Assembly: GCA_965146665.1 (NCBI GenBank)
Contig: CBCTHE010000004.1
Span: 62,001 to 126,000, forward strand
Direction of reading: 5' to 3'
Origin: Ructibacterium sp965146665
GTDB taxonomy: Bacteria > Bacillota > Clostridia > Monoglobales > Monoglobaceae
DNA length: 64,000 nt
Below, piece after piece: positions 1-8,048 of this stretch. Within the stretch, counting starts at the first letter, position 1. Each line of letters begins with the position of its first letter. The translations under genes and the position numbers were made by a program. Under the pieces are notes generated by a model. That model saw only the letters and a list, made by a program, of their open reading frames with translations. It did no database searches and had not been told where the DNA came from.

Positions 1-1737
1 TTTCTTGAGCTCGCCGTAAAACTTCTCCAGTACGGCAACAGCAAGCTGGTCCACATCATCATTGTCATTGCCATACTTGGGGAAGTCACCCTCCACCTCG
101 AAATCCACCGCGATCCCCTGCTCATTGCGTATGGGCTTTACCTTGGCATACTTAATGGCGGACAGAGAATCCGCCACAACGGACAGCCCTGCGACCCCAA
201 ATGCCATAAACCGTTTCACATCCGTGTCATGCAATGCCATCTGTCCGGCCTCATAGGCATACTTATCATGCATATAGTGAATGGTGTTCATGGTGTTCAC
301 ATAGAGCGCCGCCACTTCCTCCATACACTTGTCATAGGCCGCCCTGACTTTGTCAAAATCCAGAATTTCGTCCGTCATAGGCGCTGTGTTTTCCAGTACC
401 TTCATGCCTTTTTTCTCATCATAGCCGTCATTGATTGCCATGAGCAGGGTTTTGGCAAGGTTGACCCGCGCGCCGAAGAACTGCATCCGCTTACCCAGCT
501 CCATGGATGAAACACAGCAGGCAATGGCGTAGTCATCCCCATAGAGCGGCCGCATTTCATCGTCGCTCTCATACTGAATGGAGTCGGTCTCGATGCTCAT
601 CTTGGCGCAGTACTCCTTAAACGCCTCAGGGAGGTCAACGCTCCAGAGCACTGTCATGTTGGGCTCCGGCGCAGGCTCCAGATTGGTCAGCGTATGCAGA
701 AACCGGAAGGATGACCGGGTCACAAGCGTGCGGCCGTCTTCGTTCATCCCGCCGATGGATTCCGTAACCCAGGTGGGATCGCCGGAAAACAGATCATTGT
801 AATCCGGGGTCCGCAGATGCCGGACAAGTCTCAGCTTCAGAACCAGATGGTCAATCAGCTCCTGGGCGCCGGCCTCGTCCAGAATGCCCTTCTCCATATC
901 CCGGTTGATATAAATGTCGAAGAATGTCGAATTCCGCCCGAAGGACATGGCCGCGCCATTGTTCTCCTTGATGGCCGCCAGATATCCAAAATAGGTGAAC
1001 TGAATTGCCTCCTTTGCGTTCTGGGCCGGGAGAGACATATCAACGCCATACCGCAGCGCCATGCTTTTGATCTGCCCCAGGGCACGGATCTGCATTCTGA
1101 TCTCCTCACGCATCCGGATGATGTCCTCTGTGGCAGGCTGTTCCTCCTGCCGGGCAAAATCAGCCTGCTTCTGCTCCACCAGATAGTCAACGCCGTAAAG
1201 GGCAATCCTGCGGTAATCCCCAATGATACGGCCTCTGCCATAGGCGTCCGGAAGTCCGGTCATCAGCCCCACCGTACGGGCGCGGCGCATCTGCGGCGTA
1301 TAGGCGTCAAACACACCGTCATTGTGGGTCTTTCGGAATTCCTTGAAATCGGCTTTTCTCGCCTCGTCCATGGCATAACCATAGGCTTCCAGCGACTGCT
1401 CCACCATCCGCATGCCGCCATAAGGATTGATCATGCGTTTCAGGGGCGCGTCAGTCTGCAGACCGACAATCTCCTCATTCTCCCGGTCGATATATCCGGG
1501 CTCAAAGTTATCAATTCCGGACACCCGATAGGTCTCCACGTCAATAACGCCCTTTTTTATCTCCTCCAGAATCAATTCCCTAACTTCTTGATACAAGGCT
1601 TTTGTCTTGGAAGTCGGCGGCGCCAAAAACGACTCGTCACCCTCATAAGGCTCGTAGTTCTGATGGATAAAATCCTTGACGTCAACCGATTCTGTCCACG
1701 CACCTTCTTTAAAACCATTCCAAGCTTCAAATTTCAT
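1..1737 (-). CDS. pflB: Pyruvate formate-lyase (formate acetyltransferase), C-terminus cut by window edge
   Basis: Converts pyruvate and CoA to acetyl-CoA and formate in anaerobic fermentation, in the cytoplasm. The frame is open from the ATG at 1737 to base 1, giving 579 residues; family members are about 750 long, so roughly 170 residues, including the glycyl-radical loop, lie outside the window. The catalytic Cys-Cys pair is visible in the stretch IACCVSSMELGKR (near residue 410), and the N-terminus (MKFEAWNGFKEGAW) is typical of PFL. An AGAAGGAG ribosome binding site lies about 10 nt upstream. The gene is divergent from the acyltransferase gene at 2210. The activating enzyme is not in the window and would be expected downstream. 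Confidence 0.95.
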   Translation of the reverse strand, partial: MKFEAWNGFKEGAWTESVDVKDFIHQNYEPYEGDESFLAPPTSKTKALYQEVRELILEEIKKGVIDVETYRVSGIDNFEPGYIDRENEEIVGLQTDAPLKRMINPYGGMRMVEQSLEAYGYAMDEARKADFKEFRKTHNDGVFDAYTPQMRRARTVGLMTGLPDAYGRGRIIGDYRRIALYGVDYLVEQKQADFARQEEQPATEDIIRMREEIRMQIRALGQIKSMALRYGVDMSLPAQNAKEAIQFTYFGYLAAIKENNGAAMSFGRNSTFFDIYINRDMEKGILDEAGAQELIDHLVLKLRLVRHLRTPDYNDLFSGDPTWVTESIGGMNEDGRTLVTRSSFRFLHTLTNLEPAPEPNMTVLWSVDLPEAFKEYCAKMSIETDSIQYESDDEMRPLYGDDYAIACCVSSMELGKRMQFFGARVNLAKTLLMAINDGYDEKKGMKVLENTAPMTDEILDFDKVRAAYDKCMEEVAALYVNTMNTIHYMHDKYAYEAGQMALHDTDVKRFMAFGVAGLSVVADSLSAIKYAKVKPIRNEQGIAVDFEVEGDFPKYGNDNDDVDQLAVAVLEKFYGELKK

Positions 1738-1796
1738 CTACTGTACACTCCTTCTATAAAATTCAGGAATCATAACCCTGTGATGTTCATGTTTCT

Positions 1797-1825
1797 ATCA
1801 TAACAGAGCCAAAGGAAAATTGCAA
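1797..1825 (-). promoter_or_regulatory. Sigma-A promoter of pflB
   Basis: On the minus strand TTGCAA (1825-1820), a 17-nt spacer and TATGAT (1802-1797) precede pflB, leaving a leader of about 55 nt. Confidence 0.6.
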
Positions 1826-2127
1826 ACACAAATTCCTACCATTTTCACCTGATTTTTTATGCGATTTTCATAGACGACACAATGCGGCAACAGCTTCACC
1901 GCAGAATTGGCATTACCGGCGTGTTTGGCATGTGCGGCACAGCGAATTGGTTCGATTTACAGCTGAAAGCTTCACTTTGTTTTTTTGTGTATCGTCCGGT
2001 TATTCTGTCAATTATTTTTCACATCTGCCGACAAAATATGCCTGATTTCTTATTTTTACGATATTTACCTCTCCATGCGCCATTGTAACAATTTGGTTTC
2101 AATTACCGGCTGCGGGCAAGAATTGCA

Positions 2128-2156
2128 TTGACAGGCAGGGAAAGCTATTGTAAAAT
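2128..2156 (+). promoter_or_regulatory. Sigma-A promoter of the acyltransferase gene
   Basis: TTGACA (2128-2133), a 17-nt spacer and TAAAAT (2151-2156) match the consensus well. The stretch 1826-2127 between the two divergent promoters shows no convincing gene or repeat. Confidence 0.75.
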
Positions 2157-2209
2157 ATGCATGAAAGATAACGCTTTGCAGATAGAGGCTGAGGAAAAGG
2201 ATTGGGCAT

Positions 2210-3298
2210 ATGAAACGTAAAATAACAGAAATTTCCGTATTTGAATTTTTCCTGTGTATGTTTGTCATATTGATTCACTTGCTGTCAGAGGGTGTGGACA
2301 CCTTCCCCAAGTGGAGCTTCTGGTCTATCCTTTTTTCCTCTCTGACCCGGCTTACCACCTTTGCGGTGCCCGGCTTTATCTTTACCAGCGCCATTAAACT
2401 TTTTTATAAATACAGTGATGTCCGCCGTTTTCCCTATGTGCGTTTTCTCTGGGACCGGATACGGAAAATTTGCTTCCCGTATTTGCTTGCGGTAATCATC
2501 TATTACGCGGTATTCATCTGGGTCCTTCATCTGTATCAATTCAGCTGGGATCAATTCCTGTATTTCATACTGACAGGGAATATATCTGCGCAGTTTTATT
2601 TCATTATTCTGATCATCCAGTTCTATCTCCTGATGCCGATCTGGATCATGGTCAGCCGTGTGAAAAACAAATCCTTTGCCGCGTTTCTGACTATCGCGGC
2701 ATTTGCAGTGACGGTCTTCTTCCGGATGTATTTCCCCTATGCCGCCGCCACACACAAAATCTTTCCCGCCTATTTTGTGTTCTGGATTCTGGGCATGTAT
2801 GTGGGTCTGCACTATGAGGCCTTTGAACGTCTGATCGCCCAGAGCAAGCCCGTGATCTATATTGGCTGGCTGGTTCTGGCGGTGACACATTGTGTCCTGT
2901 CCTATATGCAGTTCGGCGGACTGATCGCCTATAAGCTGTCCCCGGTTATTGTGGTCTTTTTCTGCTTCTTCTCCATCTTTGGCTTCTATTCCTACGCCAG
3001 AGAACTGACCATCTCCCTGGAACGGCGCGGAAAAGGCCTGCTTACCAGTATCTCGCAGGCCTCCTATGATATTTATTTGAACCACTGCCTGATCATCATT
3101 GTCATGGGCTGGCTTCTGACCCGCATGGAAATTGACGATATCCTCCAGCGTTTTGTGATCATCGGGCTGACCACCTATGGACTGTCCATCATTTTCTGTG
3201 TACTTCAGGCCACGCTCTATGCGAATTTCAGAGCAAAATACCTGCGGGCCTCAGCAACAAGAGCCCGCAAGATGGCCCGTCGAAAACGCTATCTGTAG
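2210..3298 (+). CDS. Acyltransferase 3 family integral membrane protein
   Basis: 362 residues with about ten hydrophobic segments from end to end, matching the acyltransferase-3 (PF01757, OafA/WecH-like) fold. Members acylate sugars of surface polysaccharides or membrane lipids; the substrate here is unknown. The segment RIRKICFPYLLAV, the FIL..NISAQFYF loop and the C-terminal YDIYLNHCLII helix fit the family. The usual N-terminal RxxxxxHxxxH catalytic region is only loosely kept: the start reads FEFFLCMFVILIHLLS, with one clear His. The GAGGAAAAGG ribosome binding site supports the ATG at 2210. The 3' end overlaps the convergent flavoprotein gene by 48 bp, so the last basic tail residues are encoded antisense to that gene's C-terminus. 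Confidence 0.8.
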   Translation: MKRKITEISVFEFFLCMFVILIHLLSEGVDTFPKWSFWSILFSSLTRLTTFAVPGFIFTSAIKLFYKYSDVRRFPYVRFLWDRIRKICFPYLLAVIIYYAVFIWVLHLYQFSWDQFLYFILTGNISAQFYFIILIIQFYLLMPIWIMVSRVKNKSFAAFLTIAAFAVTVFFRMYFPYAAATHKIFPAYFVFWILGMYVGLHYEAFERLIAQSKPVIYIGWLVLAVTHCVLSYMQFGGLIAYKLSPVIVVFFCFFSIFGFYSYARELTISLERRGKGLLTSISQASYDIYLNHCLIIIVMGWLLTRMEIDDILQRFVIIGLTTYGLSIIFCVLQATLYANFRAKYLRASATRARKMARRKRYL

Positions 3299-4480
3299 GT
3301 TAAAGCCTCCGGTATAGGCGTCTACATCCATGATTTCCCCGGCAAAATACAAGCCGGAAATCAGCTTTGACTCCATGGTCGATGGGTTGATCTCTTTTAC
3401 ATTCACCCCGCCGGAGGTTATAATCGCCTGTTCGATTGGGCAGAAGCCTGTCACATGAAACTCCATTCTCTTCAATACAGAAAGCAGCCGGCTCCGTTCC
3501 TCTCTGGTAACGGAGTTCACTTTTTTATACGGGTCTATTCCAGACAGAACAATCACATTTGGAATCAGAGCGCCGGGCAAAAGGGCCCCGAGGCTGTTTC
3601 GGAAATCCCGGTTCAGGTTTTGCTGAAAATCCCGGCAGATCCGCTGATCCAGCTGTTTCTCGTCCAGCGCCGGCTTCAGATCAAGGAAAACACGGTACGT
3701 TTCCTTTCCCATATGCCGCATATGCGCGCTGGCGCTGAGTACCACCGGCCCGGTCAGACCAAAATGCGCGAACATCAGCTCGCCAAAATCCTGATAGACC
3801 TTACGGTCCCGGCTGTCCAGCACCGTAATGGCGACATTTCGGAGCGAAAGACCCATCACCTCTGAGATCCATGTCTCCTGAACCCGAATCGGCACCAGAG
3901 AGGGGCGGAGCTCCGTGATCTCGTGTCCCAGGTTCTCCGCCCAGGTATACCCATCCCCGGTTGATCCCGTATTTTGATAGGAGAGCCCGCCCGTGGCCAA
4001 GATCACGCTGTCTGCCTCAAGATTCCCTCTCTTGGCTGTTACTACGCCGCAGATTCGGCCGTCCGCGGACAGAATATCATCCACCTGGTCGTTGAGGATC
4101 TCCACGTTGTTCTCAATCAGGTATTTTCGGAGCGCCTGGGCTATATCCTGGCTCCGGTCCGATACGGGAAATACCCGCCCGCCCCGCTCTACTTTAAGCG
4201 GCACGCCCTGCCGCTCGAAAAACTCCATGGTCTGCTGGTTTGTAAAGCCGTAAAATGCGCTGTATAAAAATGAGCCGTTGGTGGGGACGTTCCGAATCAA
4301 ATCCTGCACATCCTCACAGGCATTGGTCACATTGCAGCGGCCCTTTCCCGTAATCAACAGTTTTTTCCCCAGCATCTTATTCTGTTCCACCAGTTTGACA
4401 TGCAGGCCGCGCTGTGCGGCTGTACCGGCCGCCATCATACCGGCCGGCCCTCCGCCGATTATAATTACTTTTCTGCTCAT
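3251..4480 (-). CDS. BaiN/HI0933-type NAD(P)/FAD-dependent oxidoreductase
   Basis: 409-residue flavoprotein of the HI0933-like family (PF03486, YhiN/BaiN/RdsA group). The N-terminus VIIIGGGPAGMMAAGTAA is the FAD-binding Rossmann GxGxxG motif; GKGRCNVTN and the C-terminal GEIMDVDAYTGGFNLQIAF segment are family signatures. It is a cytoplasmic oxidoreductase of uncertain substrate. Clostridial BaiN was linked to bile-acid intermediates, but the family is far wider, so that role should not be assumed. The start at 4480 has GGAGGCGCAT just upstream. The gene overlaps convergently with the acyltransferase by 48 bp. Confidence 0.88.
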   Translation of the reverse strand: MSRKVIIIGGGPAGMMAAGTAAQRGLHVKLVEQNKMLGKKLLITGKGRCNVTNACEDVQDLIRNVPTNGSFLYSAFYGFTNQQTMEFFERQGVPLKVERGGRVFPVSDRSQDIAQALRKYLIENNVEILNDQVDDILSADGRICGVVTAKRGNLEADSVILATGGLSYQNTGSTGDGYTWAENLGHEITELRPSLVPIRVQETWISEVMGLSLRNVAITVLDSRDRKVYQDFGELMFAHFGLTGPVVLSASAHMRHMGKETYRVFLDLKPALDEKQLDQRICRDFQQNLNRDFRNSLGALLPGALIPNVIVLSGIDPYKKVNSVTREERSRLLSVLKRMEFHVTGFCPIEQAIITSGGVNVKEINPSTMESKLISGLYFAGEIMDVDAYTGGFNLQIAFSTGHLAGSCC

Positions 4481-4601
4481 ATGCGCCTCCGCTCCAAATA
4501 CGGCAATTTAATTCCATATCCTGTATAGTTGATATCCTATCAATAAAACTGTCTCCCGGGCTAAAAATCACAACCGTGGTTTTCGGCTCATGTTTTCTGA
4601 C

Positions 4602-5942
4602 TTACTCATGCAGGCCGCGGCATAAAAGGGCCACCGTTTCCACATGAGCGCTTCTTGGGAACATATTGACGGGGACCACGCGAACCGTCCGATATCCATT
4701 GGCCGAAAGATATTTCAGATCCCGCGCCAGCGTAGAAGGCTTGCAGGAGACATATACAATCCGCCCGGGCGCCGCATGGACGACCGCCTGAAGCAGAGCC
4801 TCGTCACAGCCCTTCCGGGGCGGGTCGAGAACCGCCACATCCGGACGGGCTCCTTCTCTGACCAGCGCAGGCGCAATTTTCTCCGCAGGCCCGCAGTGGT
4901 AGACCGCGTTTTGAATGCCATTCAGCGCCGCATTCTCCCTGGCGTTTTCCACAGCCGCGGGCACACTCTCAATCCCCGCCAGCTCTTTGACCTGATCCGC
5001 GAGAAACAGGCCAATGGTCCCGATCCCACAGTACAGGTCCCAAAGGACCTCCCGGCCAGTGAGCGCTGCACACTTCCTGACAGTTTCATACAGACAGAGC
5101 GTTCCCGCCGGGTTTACCTGATAAAAAGAAAGAGGGGAAATTCTGAACTTCACCCTGCCAATACGGTCGGTCAAAAAGCCCTTTCCCCAGAGTGTTTGAT
5201 TCACCCGGCCCAGGACCACATTGGTTTTCTTTTCATTGATATTTTGAACGATCCCGGCAACGGGCAGTTTCAAATCCAATATCCGGGCGATCAGAGCGTC
5301 CTTATGGGGAAATTCCCGGGCTCTGGTCACAAGCGTTACCAAAATGCCGCTCTCTCCCTCCCGGGTATAGATATGCCGCAAAAAGCCACAGTCTTTTTCC
5401 TCATCATAGGCTGGAATCTGGAATTCCTCCATCCATCCGCGGACCGCCGCAAGGATCCCGCTGTTCCACTCCCCCTGAATCACGCAGTCATACATCGGGA
5501 TGACATCATGGCTGTTCCTGCGGAAAAATCCAATTCCCTCCGGCGTCACCGGAAACTGCGCCTTGTTCCGGTACCGTGTCATCTCCCCCGGAGAAAGCAC
5601 CGGTTCCGCTTCAATATCCAGACCGCCGATTCTTGTCAGACAGTCCTGTACCTTCTGCCGCTTATAGGCCAGCTCCGCCTCCATATCCATGTGCCAGAGC
5701 TGACACCCGCCGCACTGGTAGAAGTGCGGACATTCCGCCTTTACCCTGTGCAGGGAGGGCTTCAGCACTTCGAGGAGCTTTCCGAAGGCATAGTTTTTAA
5801 GCACCTTCACAATGACAATCCTCACTCGCTCTCCTGTCATGGCATAGGGTATAAAGACAGCCATGGATTCCGCACGTCCCACGCCGTCGCCCTCGTCCGT
5901 CATCCCCGTGATCTCCACTTCATATATCTCATTCTTCCGCAT
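4602..5942 (-). CDS. rlmD: 23S rRNA (uracil-5-)-methyltransferase, RlmD/RumA family
   Basis: 446 residues. It has an N-terminal TRAM domain (about 1-60), then the Cys cluster CPHFYQCGGC that binds a 4Fe-4S centre, and a C-terminal SAM methyltransferase domain with LYCGIGTIGLFLA, LDPPRKGCDE and VSCKPSTLARDL, the last carrying the catalytic Cys. It is predicted to methylate U1939 of 23S rRNA; clostridial paralogs can target other uridines, so the exact site is inferred. The ATG at 5942 is chosen because AGAGGAG sits 5 nt upstream; a longer in-frame start at 5987 would overlap the upstream gene and lacks a good site. It begins 11 nt after the GH26-like gene stop, so the two are probably co-transcribed. 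Confidence 0.9.
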   Translation of the reverse strand: MRKNEIYEVEITGMTDEGDGVGRAESMAVFIPYAMTGERVRIVIVKVLKNYAFGKLLEVLKPSLHRVKAECPHFYQCGGCQLWHMDMEAELAYKRQKVQDCLTRIGGLDIEAEPVLSPGEMTRYRNKAQFPVTPEGIGFFRRNSHDVIPMYDCVIQGEWNSGILAAVRGWMEEFQIPAYDEEKDCGFLRHIYTREGESGILVTLVTRAREFPHKDALIARILDLKLPVAGIVQNINEKKTNVVLGRVNQTLWGKGFLTDRIGRVKFRISPLSFYQVNPAGTLCLYETVRKCAALTGREVLWDLYCGIGTIGLFLADQVKELAGIESVPAAVENARENAALNGIQNAVYHCGPAEKIAPALVREGARPDVAVLDPPRKGCDEALLQAVVHAAPGRIVYVSCKPSTLARDLKYLSANGYRTVRVVPVNMFPRSAHVETVALLCRGLHE

Positions 5943-5953
5943 GGGTTCTCCTC

Positions 5954-7963
5954 TTATCCATTCTTTTTCACCAGCTGAGTCAGCCACAGTCTAATGGCAT
6001 ATAATCCTTTTGAAAGGCCATTCTCGCTCCGCTGCCAAACTGAGACGATTCTTTCCTCCTGATTCCATTCCACCTCTGCCCCCAGCGCTTCACTGACCGC
6101 CCGGACAGGCACCATGGTCCGGTCGTTGATCATGTGTGCCGGCACATCGAGTGCAATTTCCCTGCCGTCCTTTTTCATGACCGCCTGGTCAATGGTGATC
6201 TCCACATCGGTCCAGCCCTTCTGCGCCTTTGCTGTCTTGGCACTGTCATCCCAAGAGACCTCAGCCCCCAGCGCTTCAAAGATCGTCCGCATGGGGACCA
6301 GCACCCGTTCTTGCTCCATAACGGGCACCACGTCGCCGGCAAGCTCTCTGCCGTCAACCATCACGCTGATATCCTCCGTGATCTGGATCGCATACTCCTG
6401 CACCGCGGCAACCCTGCCGCCGGAAACCGCTTCGCTCCGCAGGACATGCCCGCCCAGTTCATAGCCGGACAGATCCAGATTGAGCTGATAGGGTATTTCC
6501 GTCCTTTCAGCAACCAGCTTCCCGTCCATATAATAGCGGACCGCCGGCTTGCTGTCGCCAAATACATGAGGATAGGTATACAGCGGCACATTGGTCTTGG
6601 GAAGCACCATCCCGCCGGTTATGGGCTGATACGTACGTTCCGCCTTGTCACCGTATTGCTTTTGTATAAAATGGGGCGCCCTGACCAGCTCCTGATAGGT
6701 CTGCTCCAGCGCCGCATTGTGGGTCAGGGCATAGTCGTTGGTCTCAGGCGGGACATAGGTGTTGAAATAGGCAATCAGCTTGACCTGCGGATAGACCATG
6801 GGTACAAACCAATACATGCGCTGAAGATTGGTCACTGCCCAATCTGTGTTGTCCATGCCGAGCGAAGTCGTCGTATGCGCGCTCCCGCACTCGGCCAGCA
6901 TAACCGGTTTTCTGCCGCCGAATTTATCCAGCGTCTCTTTGACGATCATAATGGGATCGGCCGCGTCGCCGGAACCAAAGGAGACCTCACTGAACCGCTG
7001 CTCCACCGGCCATTCCATCCCCTGGAAATGCCGGATCATATACGCGGATATGCCGATCCAGTCCACGTATTCGTCGCCGGGGTAAAAATCCTCCATATTC
7101 GTATCCCATTCAGAGGCATGGGAGACCGACCAGACGGTCGCCACGTGTTTGGTGTGCTCGTGCACCAGATCCGCAATGAAGCGAAAAGCCTCTCGGAACT
7201 GCCGCGGGTCCGCTTTGACATCCCAGATGTTCATTTCCGCGCCGATTCTGAGATAGATGGGAACTTCACTGTACTTCTTTAATTCATTGAGAAAATCGGT
7301 GATATACTGCTTCTGATCCGGGACCTTCGCCAGAGCATCCCCCTCCTCCTGCATATTCCACGCAATTTCCACCGCCGTACCGCGCTGTTTTGCCTGCTCC
7401 AGAATTCCATAATCCCACTCGGTCAGCATATTGCCGTAGTCAATGTACAGCAGAATCATGGAATCGTCCGGCTGGGTGTGCTCTGACACCTGACCATAGA
7501 GAACGCCAAGCTCCGGTTCATTCCGCGAACCAAAGCAGCGCTGGGGCTGAACCGCGTCTGTATAGACCGTGACCGCAGGGATATACTGATCCACCTTATA
7601 TCTGGCGATTTTCACCCCATCCCGCCAGCTCATGTATTCACCATAGGGAATATATTTCTCATAGTAATAGGCCGCTTTTACAAAGTCGTTTTTCCGGTCA
7701 TAGGCATCCGCAACATCATAGTACCTGGAGGCCAGCACCTCTTTGGCCTGATTGGTTTCCGGCCGGGAGGTCAAGAGCGCAATCACCTGTTCACCATAGG
7801 CGATAATTCCGTCATCGTCGCCGGCCGCCTGGGCTGCCAGATAGCTTTCATTCAGCCCCCAGAACTCGCCAGGCAGCTGCTCCGCCGCATAGGCATTTTC
7901 CAGAACCGCGGCCGGAAAAAACAGAATTAAGGCCAGAGCCGCGGCGAACACTTTTTTTATCAT
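5954..7963 (-). CDS. Secreted GH26-like protein with copper-amine-oxidase-like stalk domain (copy A)
   Basis: 669 residues. A signal peptide (MIKKVFAAALALIL...AYA) is followed by a helical TPR-like region (about 35-120) and a beta/alpha-barrel domain resembling glycoside hydrolase family 26 (mannanase/lichenase-type). YLRIGAEMNIW (near residue 245) matches the acid/base region and MLAECGSAHT (near 350) the nucleophile region. The C-terminal 110 residues form the 'copper amine oxidase N-terminal' stalk fold (VLVPMRTIFEALGA and TMVPVRAVSEALGA repeats), common on clostridial exported proteins. Substrate unknown. Start: ATG at 7963 with AAGGTGG upstream; a GTG at 7975 is less likely. It is a tandem paralog of the next gene, about 70% identical by eye. 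Confidence 0.8.
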   Translation of the reverse strand: MIKKVFAAALALILFFPAAVLENAYAAEQLPGEFWGLNESYLAAQAAGDDDGIIAYGEQVIALLTSRPETNQAKEVLASRYYDVADAYDRKNDFVKAAYYYEKYIPYGEYMSWRDGVKIARYKVDQYIPAVTVYTDAVQPQRCFGSRNEPELGVLYGQVSEHTQPDDSMILLYIDYGNMLTEWDYGILEQAKQRGTAVEIAWNMQEEGDALAKVPDQKQYITDFLNELKKYSEVPIYLRIGAEMNIWDVKADPRQFREAFRFIADLVHEHTKHVATVWSVSHASEWDTNMEDFYPGDEYVDWIGISAYMIRHFQGMEWPVEQRFSEVSFGSGDAADPIMIVKETLDKFGGRKPVMLAECGSAHTTTSLGMDNTDWAVTNLQRMYWFVPMVYPQVKLIAYFNTYVPPETNDYALTHNAALEQTYQELVRAPHFIQKQYGDKAERTYQPITGGMVLPKTNVPLYTYPHVFGDSKPAVRYYMDGKLVAERTEIPYQLNLDLSGYELGGHVLRSEAVSGGRVAAVQEYAIQITEDISVMVDGRELAGDVVPVMEQERVLVPMRTIFEALGAEVSWDDSAKTAKAQKGWTDVEITIDQAVMKKDGREIALDVPAHMINDRTMVPVRAVSEALGAEVEWNQEERIVSVWQRSENGLSKGLYAIRLWLTQLVKKNG

Positions 7964-8048
7964 GTCATCTTCCACCTTTATCTATTTGTGAACTGTCCTG
8001 CGGGACGCTTTGGGAAAGAAACACCCAGCCTGAGGAATCGTCTGTTTC

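Noticed and set aside
1738..2209. ZTP (pfl-motif) or other riboswitch before pflB
   Set aside because: The conserved blocks of the pfl motif were not found; the leader is only about 55 nt.
4644..5978. 444-codon open frame opposite rlmD
   Set aside because: Antisense shadow; the minus-strand frame carries the Fe-S and methyltransferase motifs.
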